In this document: positions 50,663-59,563 of the stretch, in pieces | How the letters are laid out: every line of letters begins with the position of its first letter | Position numbering within the stretch: the stretch's first letter is position 1 | Assembly: GCA_016208915.1 (NCBI GenBank) | Contig: JACQXE010000004.1 | Span: 1 to 64,000 of the forward strand | Direction of reading: 5' to 3' | Origin: Nitrospirota bacterium | GTDB lineage: Bacteria > Nitrospirota > Thermodesulfovibrionia > Thermodesulfovibrionales > UBA1546 | Length of the DNA: 64,000 nucleotides | Made by a program: the position numbers and the translations under genes | The notes under the pieces: generated by a model | Databases searched by the model: none | What the model was told of the DNA's origin: nothing | Seen by the model: only the letters and a program-made list of their open reading frames with translations

Positions 50663-51862
50663 TTATCTCTGCCTCGCATCAGATTCTTCCAGACCAAAAC
50701 CGGCATAATGACCGGCTATCTTCTGCTCAGAAGGCACCGTATTCATATAAGTGTCAATCCCCCTGGCTATTGCATCCGCGATATGAGCTCTGTAGGCATC
50801 CTTTGAAAGAAGTTTTTCCTCGACAGGATTGCTTATGAACGAGACCTCCACAAGCACAGACGGCATCTTTGCACCTAAAAGCACATAGAAGAGGGCATTT
50901 TTAACGCCATGGTCTACAATATCATTATAATTTCCATTTAAACTTGATACGATTGATTTCTGGACATAATTGGCAAGTTTTATGGATTCATCCCTCTTGT
51001 TCTCTCTCATAAGGTCGCTCAGTATTATGTTAACATCGCTTTTGTATTTATTCATCTGCTCCTTCATCCTCTTCAATGATATCTGATTCTCTCTCGCTGC
51101 GACTCCTATGGACTCCTCGTCATTCGTCCAGTTAAGCAGATAAGTCTCGATCCCTCTCGGGGATCTGTTCGGACTAGCATTGGCGTGTATAGATATAAAA
51201 ATGTCTGCGTGCTTGCTGTTCGCAAAGGCTGTCCTTTCTTCCAGCGGTATAAAAACATCCGTATCCCTTGTCAGAAAAACCATAATATTCTGTTTCTTTG
51301 AAAGGATCTTTTTGAGTTTCAGGGCTATGTCCAGAACAACATCTTTTTCATAAATACCCCGTGGACCGACTGCACCCGGGTCGTGTCCTCCATGCCCTGC
51401 GTCAAGAACTACAATTGTCCTCGGAGCTTCCTGAGTCTTAACTTCCTTATCGTAACCATATACATCAATAATCAGCCTCGAAGGATCATTAAGCATAAAG
51501 GCCTTGACCTCTTTTATTTCCTCCAGATCCAGAACTACCCTCACAGTATCCTGATTAAACTGTCCTGCCCTCACTGTCTTTAATATTCCGTCTCCAACAG
51601 GCAGGTTTGTATGTATGTCTTTCGGGATTTTGCAGTTTTTCAAGTCAAAATAGAGTCTGTCAGGATTTGAGATGCGGCTCTTTGAAAACTCAACAGGCCC
51701 GGAAAGATCCACAACAACCCTTGTATATCCCTTTGACGACCATTGCCGTATATCTTTAACTTCTGCAGATTCTGAAGCGAATGAAAGGCTGGAAAAAATC
51801 AAGACAAGAGCTATCAGTATTGATGGAAAAACTGACCTACAAATGATTTTAAGGTCTGTCAT
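50663..51862 (-). CDS. N-acetylmuramoyl-L-alanine amidase with AMIN domain
   Basis: This 399-aa exported enzyme has a signal peptide (to about residue 30), an AMIN domain (about 33-130, YTRVVVDLSGPVEFSKSRI) and an Amidase_3 domain (about 147-380). The zinc ligands are in VVLDAGHGGHDPGA (His), YEKDVVLDIA (Glu) and SIHANAS (His), with a catalytic Glu in VLVEVSFISN. It cleaves the amide between MurNAc and L-Ala and helps split daughter cells. The C-terminus is short after the domain. Confidence 0.94.
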   Translation of the reverse strand: MTDLKIICRSVFPSILIALVLIFSSLSFASESAEVKDIRQWSSKGYTRVVVDLSGPVEFSKSRISNPDRLYFDLKNCKIPKDIHTNLPVGDGILKTVRAGQFNQDTVRVVLDLEEIKEVKAFMLNDPSRLIIDVYGYDKEVKTQEAPRTIVVLDAGHGGHDPGAVGPRGIYEKDVVLDIALKLKKILSKKQNIMVFLTRDTDVFIPLEERTAFANSKHADIFISIHANASPNRSPRGIETYLLNWTNDEESIGVAARENQISLKRMKEQMNKYKSDVNIILSDLMRENKRDESIKLANYVQKSIVSSLNGNYNDIVDHGVKNALFYVLLGAKMPSVLVEVSFISNPVEEKLLSKDAYRAHIADAIARGIDTYMNTVPSEQKIAGHYAGFGLEESDARQR

Positions 51863-51872
51863 TTTATATGTA

Positions 51873-52097
51873 TCAAACAGCCTGAACAGCGGTTACCTCC
51901 GGTATCTCGCGCCTGATGTTTGTCTCTACCCAGTTTTTTAATGTAAGAGTTGACATAGGGCATGTGCCGCATGCGCCTTTTAACTTTACATAAACAATTG
52001 TATCTTTTATATCAACAAGTTCTATATCTCCCCCTTCAGATTTGAGTCCTGTCCTTACCGTCTCAAGAACGTTCTCGACCATTTCCCTTGATACCAT
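51873..52097 (-). CDS. NifU-like C-terminal domain protein (Nfu-type Fe-S scaffold)
   Basis: This 74-aa protein is a stand-alone NifU C-terminal domain: LKSEGGDIELVDIKDTIVYVKLKGACGTCPMSTLTLKNWVE. The CxxC (CGTCP) holds a [4Fe-4S] cluster for delivery to target proteins. GAAGGAGGTTTT precedes ATG. It leads the minus-strand series ending at ffh/rpsP. The multiheme and Fe-S content of this genome makes such a scaffold unsurprising. Confidence 0.93.
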   Translation of the reverse strand: MVSREMVENVLETVRTGLKSEGGDIELVDIKDTIVYVKLKGACGTCPMSTLTLKNWVETNIRREIPEVTAVQAV

Positions 52098-52256
52098 AAA
52101 ACCTCCTTCAGCTATATTTTACATAATAAAAGATGCCGATACTTTATTCAAGAGGTTTCCTCATTTGTTCTAAACGCATAACCTCATAGAGTTCTCATAG
52201 GAGAGAAGAATAACTATTGAACTTTCAATGCCTTATAATATTAAATATTGCTATTG

Positions 52257-53102
52257 ATGATTCTGACTCAGTTAACAGAAGATACCTTTGAACAAGTCTT
52301 ATCCATTTCTGAAAAATCACCTATCGATCTTCGTGATGTGATCTTCGTAGACCCTTATGGCATGGTTTCTATCCTTGAAATCGGAGAAATTCTGAAATCC
52401 GAATCCAACAAGAAATCTATTTGTCTGCCGGAGTCAGAAGAAGTTCTTAAATATCTAGAAAGGATGGATTTCTTTAAATTTGCTGATGAGTATTTCAGGC
52501 TCGAACCATTCAAGCCTAAGATATCGGGAAAATATCTGAGGAGTTCATATTCAGATGTCCTTCTTGAGATTACGCCGATAGAAAAATCAGATGACATCCA
52601 TTTTATCGTTGGAAAGGTAAAAGAGCGGGCTAATGCAATCCTCAAAAAACATCTTCACTACGATGAAAAAGTAATAAACGGCTTTATCGTTGCCCTTTCA
52701 GAGGTCTGCCAGAATATAATAGAGCACAGCGAGACAAAGGGATTTGTAGGGATACAGAAATATTTCTGGAAAAACATTGAAAAAAATATTGTCAAAATCG
52801 CGGTGATGGACATTGGAATAGGTTTTAAAAAATCCCTATCAGAGCGATTTCGATTAAACAATGACTTTGACGCAATTGAAAAGGCGCTTTTGCACGGCGC
52901 CTCACGTTATGCTGATGAAGGCAGAGGCCACGGCCTTGCATCTGTAAGACGGTTTGTAAATCAATGGAACGGCAAACTCTCAATCCGCTCTGGCACGGCA
53001 AAACTCTCAATTATTCCAGATTGGGCAAAAGGTAAAGAAAAAGAAACAAGCCTCACGCACTTCCCTGGCAGCCAGATAAATATCCTCCTTCCTGAGGTTT
53101 AA
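52257..53102 (+). CDS. STAS-like plus GHKL ATPase-domain regulatory protein
   Basis: This protein of about 281 aa has a STAS-like N-terminus (about 1-85, IDLRDVIFVDPYGMVSILEIGEIL). A GHKL/HATPase domain follows (about 110-280) with N-box ALSEVCQNIIEHSE, DIGIGFKKSL and GHGLASVRRFVNQWNGKLSI. It looks like an anti-sigma-factor-type or serine-kinase-like regulator. ATG 52257 is chosen over the track's TTG 52248. Its likely partner is the DUF4325-like gene at 56337; a restriction cassette has come between them. Confidence 0.75.
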   Translation: MILTQLTEDTFEQVLSISEKSPIDLRDVIFVDPYGMVSILEIGEILKSESNKKSICLPESEEVLKYLERMDFFKFADEYFRLEPFKPKISGKYLRSSYSDVLLEITPIEKSDDIHFIVGKVKERANAILKKHLHYDEKVINGFIVALSEVCQNIIEHSETKGFVGIQKYFWKNIEKNIVKIAVMDIGIGFKKSLSERFRLNNDFDAIEKALLHGASRYADEGRGHGLASVRRFVNQWNGKLSIRSGTAKLSIIPDWAKGKEKETSLTHFPGSQINILLPEV

Positions 53103-53108
53103 ATTCTT

Positions 53109-53143
53109 GTCATTGCGAGGTCGCTTCGACCGTGGCAATCTCT
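53109..53143. repeat. REP-like palindrome at cassette left border
   Basis: The sequence TGTCATTGCGAGGTCGCTTC continues into GACCGTGGCAATCTC, with complementary ends (ATTGC...GCAAT) and a GAGGTCG/CGACC core. It resembles widespread GTCATTGCGAG-type dispersed repeats. It marks the left side of the inserted restriction cassette. Confidence 0.6.
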
Positions 53144-53260
53144 CCTTCACTTTTCACTTGACTTATACCTCTCTTTTATGATTCAATTGAATCAATTGAA
53201 GTAAAGAGCGCCTAAGGAGCCGTTTAAAGGGGTGAGGAAGGAGAGGTAGAAAGGAGGAAA

Positions 53261-53304
53261 CATGAATAATATTCTACTTTTACATGAATAATATTCTACT
53301 TTTA
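53261..53304 (+). repeat. 22-bp tandem duplication covering the start codon
   Basis: The unit CATGAATAATATTCTACTTT (+TA) occurs twice in a row. The first ATG (53262) follows a strong AAAGGAGGAAAC site but leads to a nine-codon reading frame (MNNILLLHE-stop). The second ATG (53284) opens the real gene but has no ribosome site of its own. Confidence 0.92.
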
Positions 53305-54165
53305 TATGATACCCAAGAAGAAGATTTAGCCCGGGACTTTAAATATTTACTTGCTGAATTTGCTATTAGAGTAACCATGATTCCTTTATCATCTAATAAG
53401 GGGAAAACCCTTCAAGACAAAGAAGAACACTATTTTGATTTTGCCGATGGCGCAATTTTTATAATTACCCCGGGATCCTATAGATTTGGTAAGACATTCC
53501 CTTCACCAAGCGTTTGCGATGAAATGGGGCAGGCAAAACGCAAGTTCAAAGATAAACCCGAAAAGATAATTTACTTAGTAGACAAAAACTGCACCCTTCA
53601 AGCCATAGATCAGAAGCCTTACATTCCATTTGATCGTAACGATATAAGGTCTATTGTAAAGGCAATCATTTTGTTTATTAAAGACTTAAAACAGGCAGGT
53701 TGTTTTGGTAAAAGCAAGATCGAACAAAAAGAGACTCCAATTAGAGATATAGCTAAATATTCAGAATCGATTGATGAAAAGCTTAAAGAAATTTGTTTCG
53801 ATCTTAGCAAACAACCGAATGGTTTTATAGCACCTACAGAATTTGATAATTTGTTAAAGGCGAAATATAGAATGAACCAACAAGATATAAACTTTGCAAA
53901 AATTGACCTTACCGAAAAAGAACTTGCTAAATATTATCAACCTAATCCACCGCTTTTCGCTGGAGGATGGCAATTAATTAGTATGGGTTGGAAATTAGTG
54001 AGATATGAAAAGGAAGAACAAAAAAAGAGGCAAATATCAAACCATCTTTATGGATTATATGACCCTTCGGCTTTAAGTGAACTTCCTGCTTTACTCACTA
54101 ATTATGTTATTTCTCCTAAAAGAATGGGACTTCTTGATACTTTAAAACGGAAAAATGAACCCTAA
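53284..54165 (+). CDS. TIR-like domain protein of the restriction cassette
   Basis: This 293-aa protein has an N-terminal domain (about 1-135) with a TIR-like pattern: NNILLLYDTQEEDLARDFKYLL, FADGAIFIITPGSYRFG, SVCDEMGQAKRKFK (conserved Glu) and KIIYLVDKNC. A C-terminal region of unknown type follows. Its end overlaps the methylase start by 11 bases. It is probably a signalling or effector component of the cassette; a NADase role is possible but unproven. The 22-bp duplication at the start suggests it is expressed by re-initiation or is damped. Confidence 0.55.
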   Translation: MNNILLLYDTQEEDLARDFKYLLAEFAIRVTMIPLSSNKGKTLQDKEEHYFDFADGAIFIITPGSYRFGKTFPSPSVCDEMGQAKRKFKDKPEKIIYLVDKNCTLQAIDQKPYIPFDRNDIRSIVKAIILFIKDLKQAGCFGKSKIEQKETPIRDIAKYSESIDEKLKEICFDLSKQPNGFIAPTEFDNLLKAKYRMNQQDINFAKIDLTEKELAKYYQPNPPLFAGGWQLISMGWKLVRYEKEEQKKRQISNHLYGLYDPSALSELPALLTNYVISPKRMGLLDTLKRKNEP

Positions 54166-55444
54166 ATCCACCATAATCATCGGCGATAGCCGGAGAATGA
54201 GCGAGCTAAATGATGAGAGTGTTCATCTTGTTATTACCTCTCCGCCTTATTGGCAGTTGAAGGACTACGGTAATGGTAGCCAGATTGGATTTAATGACAG
54301 CTACGAAGATTATATAAATAATCTGAATCTTGTCTGGAATGAATGTTACAGAGTTTTACATAAGGGATGTCGTCTCTGCGTCAATATTGGAGACCAATTT
54401 GCAAGGTCTGTTTATTACGGCAGATACAAGATTATCCCTATCAGGGAAGAAATAATAAAATTCTGTGAAACAATCGGCTTTGATTACATGGGTGCAATAA
54501 TTTGGCAGAAGGTTACAACATGCAATACTACAGGCGGAGCAACAATCATGGGTTCTTTCCCATATCCGCGAAATGGGATAATTAAGCTTGATTATGAGTT
54601 TATTTTAATTTTCAAAAAGCTCGGTGACCCTCCAAAAGTCAGCAGAGAGATCAAAGAAAAATCAAAAATCACAACTGAGGAGTGGAATAAATATTTTTCA
54701 GGTCACTGGAATTTTGCAGGAGAAAGGCAGGATAAGCACCTTGCCATGTTCCCTGAAGAATTACCGAGGAGATTGATTAAGATGTTCAGTTTTGTCGGGG
54801 ATACCGTTCTCGATCCCTTTTTGGGCAGCGGCACGACCTGCCTCGCAGCGAAAAATCTTAACAGGAATTCAATCGGATACGAAATTCATAAAGATTTTCT
54901 GCCAACAATAAAGGCAAAATTAGAATCCTCTGATATTGAAATAATCAATCAGAAAAAACTAAAAATTGATTTCAAGGATGAAATTAAAAAACTGCCTTAT
55001 ATTTTCAAAGACCCTGTAAAATTCGACAAAAAAATTGACCCTAAAAAACTAAAGTTCGGCTCCCGTGTTGACAATTCAGATCATTCACGCGAGACATATC
55101 ACACAGTCAAAGAAATCTTAACACCTGAAGTTATTGTCCTTGACAATGGCCTTAAGGTCAGACTTATAGGGGTAAAAGAAAAGAAAGAGACAAATGGAGA
55201 GGCAGTAAAGTTTCTTGCCGAAAAATTCAAAGGCGAAAAGGTTTTCATGAAATATGACAGTCAAAAATTTGATAAGGATGGAAATCTGCAATGCTATCTG
55301 TATCTTAAAAACAAGACTTTTATCAATGCGCATCTAATCAAGAATGGTCTTGCTGAAATAGACACTGAATTGAATTTCAAACTCAAAAGTAAATTTACAA
55401 GTCTCTGGAAGGAATGCCATCATGCCATTCAAGAAGTTCGCTAA
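54155..55444 (+). CDS. DNA methyltransferase fused to a degenerate staphylococcal-nuclease-like domain
   Basis: This 429-aa protein has an amino-methyltransferase (TSPPY at 28-32, GDTVLDPFLGSGTT ending at 228; motif IV before I, beta class) and a linker. A C-terminal staphylococcal-nuclease-like OB fold follows (about 322-425; VIVLDNGLKVRLIGV, FMKYDSQKFDKDGNLQCYLY, INAHLIKNGLAEID). In active nucleases the segment after the Asp-Gly is DKYGR; here it is DKDGN, so the catalytic Arg is missing and the domain is probably a binding module. It overlaps both neighbours and should protect the target of the next gene's enzyme. Confidence 0.85.
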   Translation: MNPKSTIIIGDSRRMSELNDESVHLVITSPPYWQLKDYGNGSQIGFNDSYEDYINNLNLVWNECYRVLHKGCRLCVNIGDQFARSVYYGRYKIIPIREEIIKFCETIGFDYMGAIIWQKVTTCNTTGGATIMGSFPYPRNGIIKLDYEFILIFKKLGDPPKVSREIKEKSKITTEEWNKYFSGHWNFAGERQDKHLAMFPEELPRRLIKMFSFVGDTVLDPFLGSGTTCLAAKNLNRNSIGYEIHKDFLPTIKAKLESSDIEIINQKKLKIDFKDEIKKLPYIFKDPVKFDKKIDPKKLKFGSRVDNSDHSRETYHTVKEILTPEVIVLDNGLKVRLIGVKEKKETNGEAVKFLAEKFKGEKVFMKYDSQKFDKDGNLQCYLYLKNKTFINAHLIKNGLAEIDTELNFKLKSKFTSLWKECHHAIQEVR

Positions 55445-56114
55445 AAATTTTGGCAGTAAAGAGATCATCCTGAACTATGCAAACAGGCGCTGGGGTTTTA
55501 CAAAAACTAACAAAGTTGGTGAAGTCATGGCATCGATACGGCAATGCCAACCGCAAACATTCCAAGAATGGCAGGAATGGTATTTTAAAAATGCTTTTAC
55601 AAATACTAAACACCCGATAAAAATAACAAAAGAAATACTCACAGAGCTCGGCCAGAGATTGTATGAAAAGATAACTGAAATCGTTGCTCCGCAATTGCGT
55701 GAGGCGCTTGCAACACTGACCTTGCAGGATTGTATCGATTATGTATACGAATTGACGATTCATCGGACATTTGATGGTTATTTGACTGAAAAGTCAGTTG
55801 TTCATGACATTCTTGCCAAGAAATTTCCTGACATTGTGTTTGAAGAGACGAATCCAGATCTCGACCATGCCGGTGATATTGATTTTATCGGCAAAGTTGG
55901 CAATAAAGCATTTGGTCTTCAGATCAAGCCTGTCACCGCGCAAGCCAGCATGGGTAATTTTTCGGTTACAGCCCGCATGGAACAATCATTTCGTGACTTC
56001 GAACGACAGCATAGCGGAAAGGTCTTTATTGTTTTTAGTGCTGAAGACAAGATTTTCAATAAAGAGATAGTTGAAAAAATCAGGGAAGAAATAGAAAGAC
56101 TAAAAAATGCATAA
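55422..56114 (+). CDS. MjaI-like type II restriction endonuclease
   Basis: This 230-aa protein overlaps the methylase by 23 bases. Near residue 145 it has DLDHAGDIDFIGKVG followed by KAFGLQIKPVTA, a PD-(D/E)XK core of the type D-x-D...Q-x-K. The overall sequence resembles the MjaI restriction enzyme family (recognition CTAG in the type enzyme). Other conserved-looking segments are YANRRWGFTKTNKVGEV and VARMEQSFRDFERQHSGKVFIVFS-like. The target here is not proven. The overlapping order methylase-endonuclease is typical for type II systems. Confidence 0.75.
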   Translation: MPFKKFAKNFGSKEIILNYANRRWGFTKTNKVGEVMASIRQCQPQTFQEWQEWYFKNAFTNTKHPIKITKEILTELGQRLYEKITEIVAPQLREALATLTLQDCIDYVYELTIHRTFDGYLTEKSVVHDILAKKFPDIVFEETNPDLDHAGDIDFIGKVGNKAFGLQIKPVTAQASMGNFSVTARMEQSFRDFERQHSGKVFIVFSAEDKIFNKEIVEKIREEIERLKNA

Positions 56115-56321
56115 CTTCACATCCAAATATCTTATCGTAGTTGTCAATAGAGGTATGACAAGCGAGGTCAATTATTTCAATTTTTTTTAAAGAGGCTAAA
56201 GAGAGCCTTTGGAGAGATAGCTCATGATCATGGTTACAAACCATCGGAGATAAACGCCTCAGACAAGTATGATGTCTCGATATGGATGTGGACAGAAGAT
56301 AGGTATGAGAAGGTATTTTGA
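56107..56321 (+). pseudogene. Small ORF interrupted at a T8 run
   Basis: From ATG 56107 a frame reads MHNFTSKYLIVVVNRGMTSE and stops after NYFNFF at a run of eight T (56181-56188). One frame over it continues KRLKRAFGEIAHDHGYKPSE and a protein-like SIWMWTEDRYEKVF ending at TGA 56321. The two parts could be one small gene of about 70 aa with a one-base error or deletion, or the end of a gene that belonged with the DUF4325-like gene. I do not recognise the family. Confidence 0.45.
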
Positions 56322-56336
56322 GATTAGATTTTAACA

Positions 56337-56900
56337 ATGATTAAATATGACCTTTATAAACTCCTTAAGGAAGAACTGAAGAACGGTTCTGCCGACCTTG
56401 TCACGAGGAATTCGGGGCAGGTGATAAGGGAGAGGATTGAAAGGGATATCGCCGGTGAAAAAGACGGAGAGGTTATCGCCCTCGATTTTTCGAAGATTGG
56501 TATAATCGACTACTCCTGCGCTGATGAGATTGTGGCAAAGCTCATTTCAAGGCTTGTCAGCAATGAATACGGGGATAAATATATTGTCTTAACAGGGCTA
56601 ACTGAAAACCAGAAGGAAAACATAGAGGTCGCTCTTGAAAGAAAAGATCTTGCTGTAATGGTGGAGATGAAGAATGGGGAAAAAATTCTTATCGGCAATC
56701 TTAACAATTATTTGCAGGAAACGCTTGCCTTTGTATCCAAAAAAGCAAAGATAACAGCTAATGACCTTTCTGCTACCTTAAAACTTCCTGCAAATACAAG
56801 CGGCACCAGGCTTTTGAATCTCTATAAGAAAAGGCTTGTGAAAAGAATTGATGAGATAAGGGACGGCGGAAGGGTTTGGGTGTATGAATCTTGTTTATAG
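56337..56900 (+). CDS. DUF4325/STAS-like protein with C-terminal winged helix
   Basis: This 187-aa protein has a STAS-like domain (about 20-110; VIALDFSKIGIIDYSCADEIVAKLISRL, YIVLTGLTENQKENIEVALE). A C-terminal region resembles a winged helix (KITANDLSATLKLPANTSGTRLLNLYKKRLVKR). It fits the DUF4325-type partners of GHKL ATPase regulators. The STAS/GHKL gene at 52257 is its probable partner; the two were likely adjacent before the restriction cassette came between them. The target is unknown. Confidence 0.7.
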   Translation: MIKYDLYKLLKEELKNGSADLVTRNSGQVIRERIERDIAGEKDGEVIALDFSKIGIIDYSCADEIVAKLISRLVSNEYGDKYIVLTGLTENQKENIEVALERKDLAVMVEMKNGEKILIGNLNNYLQETLAFVSKKAKITANDLSATLKLPANTSGTRLLNLYKKRLVKRIDEIRDGGRVWVYESCL

Positions 56901-56974
56901 TATAATCGGAAGAACGTTTTAGTAAAAAAGGAATTCCGCATCAAGTGCGGAATAGTAATAAGAGGATTTAAATA

Positions 56975-59548
56975 ATGTCTGAACTGACTCCTATAATGAA
57001 ACAATACTCAAACATCAAAGAAAAATATAAGGACTGCATCCTTATGTTCAGGCTCGGTGATTTTTATGAGATGTTTGGTGAGGATGCAAAAATTGCCTCA
57101 AAGATCCTGCAGATAGCCCTTACGTCAAGAGATAAATCAAAGGAAGAACCGGTACCCATGTGCGGCATACCGCATTTTGCCTCTGAGACCTATATAACAA
57201 AATTAATTAAGGCAGGACAGAAGGTTGCAATATGCGAGCAACTTGAAGATGCATCAAAGGCAAAAGGGATTGTTCAGAGGGATGTAATTAGGGTGATAAC
57301 ACCGGGAACACACACGCCGGAACATCCGAAAGAAAACAGTTATATTCTAAGCTTTTTCCCGGACGGCAAAAAAAATGGCATAGCAGCCGCCGACATATCA
57401 ACAGGAGAATTTATCATTTACGAGACTTCAGAGCCTGCTGAAGACGAATTCAGCAGGTTTGAGCCGAAAGAGATTCTCTGCCCTGCAGCGCTGAAGGACA
57501 ATCTTCACTATTCAGATATATTAAGGAATTTATATATAACAACATATGAGGACTGGGCATTTGATTATGCTGAGGCTTATAAAGCCCTTTTGATGCACTT
57601 CAAGGTTTCTTCTCTTGAAGGCTACGGCTGCGAAGGTATGAATGCCGCAATATCTGCTGCAGGAGCGCTTATAAACTACCTTGAAGAAACCCAGAAAGAG
57701 AATCTGAATTTTAAAAAGGTCTCAACACTTAAACAGACCTCATTCATGTTCCTCGATTCAGCAACCCAGAGAAATCTCGAGTTAGTACATAATCTCAAAG
57801 ACAGAACAGAAGAAAATACACTCCTCTGGGCGCTTGACGAGACATTAACGCCAATGGGCGGAAGGTATCTGAGGGGGTTGATTCTGCGGCCGTTTATAGA
57901 CATAAAGGAAATACACAAAAAGCAGGCTGCCGTGGAATATCTTATCGAAGATTACGAATTGACCGAGACGCTTCGCACCAATCTGAGAAAGGTACAGGAT
58001 ATTGAAAGACTGTCAAATAGGATTGCCACAAAAAATGCAAACCCGAGGGATCTGATTGCAATAAAAAATTCCATTACATCTCTGCCTTCAATCAGAAAAG
58101 GCCTTCTTTCAGCACAGGAACCATACCTTAAATCAACAGGAGAAGAGATATCAGAGTTCGGCTCGATTAAGACGCTGATAGAGTCAGCCATAATGGATAA
58201 TCCGCCTGTAAGTCTCAGAGACGGCGGAATCATAAAAAATGGCTTTAACAAAGAAATTGATGAGTTGCGAAGGGTATCGAATAGCGGAAAGTCTTTTATT
58301 GCAGAACTTGAGATGCAGGAAAGAGAAAGGACCGGAATTTCATCTCTAAAGGTAGGCTTTAACAAAATCTTTGGCTATTACATCGAGGTGACAAAGACAA
58401 ATCTTGATCAGGTCCCTGACCACTATATAAGGAAGCAGACACTTATCGGAGGAGAAAGGTTTATAACTCCTGAACTTAAAGAATACGAAACAAAAGTAAT
58501 AGGCGCAGAAGAAAAACTGAAAAATATTGAATATCAGGTTTTTAATGATATACTTGATGAACTTCAGAAAGAATCACTGAACCTTTCAAAAACAGCAAAC
58601 GCTGCTGCTGCAATAGACTTTCTTCTTTCAATGGCAGTTATAGCAAAAAGGAACAACTATATTAAACCAATAGTTGATGAGAGCGGTGTAATAGATATTC
58701 TGGATGGCAGACATCCTGTGCTCGAAAGGATTCAGGGAGAGGAACGTTTTATTCCCAATAGCATCCATTTCAATAATGATGACCAGCGGCTGCTGATAAT
58801 AACCGGTCCCAATATGGCAGGCAAATCAACATATATGAGGCAAATAGCGCTTATAGTACTCATGGCACAGATAGGAGGTTTTGTTCCTGCTTCTGCGGCA
58901 GGGATAGGAATAGTTGACAGAATATTCACGAGAATCGGAGCATCTGATTTTATAACAAAGGGGCAAAGCACATTCATGGTCGAGATGATAGAGACAGCAA
59001 ACATCCTCAATAACGCAACAGGGCAGAGCCTTATCATAATTGATGAGGTCGGAAGAGGCACAAGCACATTTGACGGAATAAGCATTGCATGGGCTGTTGC
59101 AGAACATATAGCAAAGACAATCAAGGCAAAGACATTGTTTGCAACCCATTACAATGAACTAACAGAATTAGCGCTTACACTTGAGGGAGTCAAAAACTAT
59201 ACTGTATCAGTAAAAGAATGGGGGGATGAGATAATATTTTTAAGAAAGGTTGAGGCGGGATCCGCTGACAAAAGCTATGGGATACAGGTCGCAAGGCTTG
59301 CAGGCCTCCCGTCAGTAGTAATAACAAGGGCAAAGGAGGTACTGACTAATCTTGAAAAGGAAGAGCTCAACGAGGCAGGCGAACCAAAATTCGCATCCGG
59401 GAAACAGAAAAAAGGTGTCCAGCTTGATCTCTTCTCAGTTATGAGCGAACCTATACTTGCAGAAATAATGCGCCTCGATATAGAAACCTTAACTCCACAG
59501 GATGCATTAACCAAGATTAAAGAGTTCAAAAAAAAGATTACATCATAA
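56975..59548 (+). CDS. mutS: DNA mismatch repair protein MutS
   Basis: This 857-aa protein has the N-terminal mismatch-binding FRLGDFYEMFGEDA (Phe-x-Glu motif) and the connector, lever and clamp regions. The ATPase domain has ITGPNMAGKSTYMRQ (about 611), STFMVEMIETANILNNA, IIDEVGRGTSTFDG and ATHYNELTEL. It detects mismatches and starts repair with MutL. AAGAGGATTTAAATA precedes the ATG. The length is normal. mutL is not in the window. Confidence 0.97.
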   Translation: MSELTPIMKQYSNIKEKYKDCILMFRLGDFYEMFGEDAKIASKILQIALTSRDKSKEEPVPMCGIPHFASETYITKLIKAGQKVAICEQLEDASKAKGIVQRDVIRVITPGTHTPEHPKENSYILSFFPDGKKNGIAAADISTGEFIIYETSEPAEDEFSRFEPKEILCPAALKDNLHYSDILRNLYITTYEDWAFDYAEAYKALLMHFKVSSLEGYGCEGMNAAISAAGALINYLEETQKENLNFKKVSTLKQTSFMFLDSATQRNLELVHNLKDRTEENTLLWALDETLTPMGGRYLRGLILRPFIDIKEIHKKQAAVEYLIEDYELTETLRTNLRKVQDIERLSNRIATKNANPRDLIAIKNSITSLPSIRKGLLSAQEPYLKSTGEEISEFGSIKTLIESAIMDNPPVSLRDGGIIKNGFNKEIDELRRVSNSGKSFIAELEMQERERTGISSLKVGFNKIFGYYIEVTKTNLDQVPDHYIRKQTLIGGERFITPELKEYETKVIGAEEKLKNIEYQVFNDILDELQKESLNLSKTANAAAAIDFLLSMAVIAKRNNYIKPIVDESGVIDILDGRHPVLERIQGEERFIPNSIHFNNDDQRLLIITGPNMAGKSTYMRQIALIVLMAQIGGFVPASAAGIGIVDRIFTRIGASDFITKGQSTFMVEMIETANILNNATGQSLIIIDEVGRGTSTFDGISIAWAVAEHIAKTIKAKTLFATHYNELTELALTLEGVKNYTVSVKEWGDEIIFLRKVEAGSADKSYGIQVARLAGLPSVVITRAKEVLTNLEKEELNEAGEPKFASGKQKKGVQLDLFSVMSEPILAEIMRLDIETLTPQDALTKIKEFKKKITS

Positions 59549-59563
59549 AAATTATGTACACTA

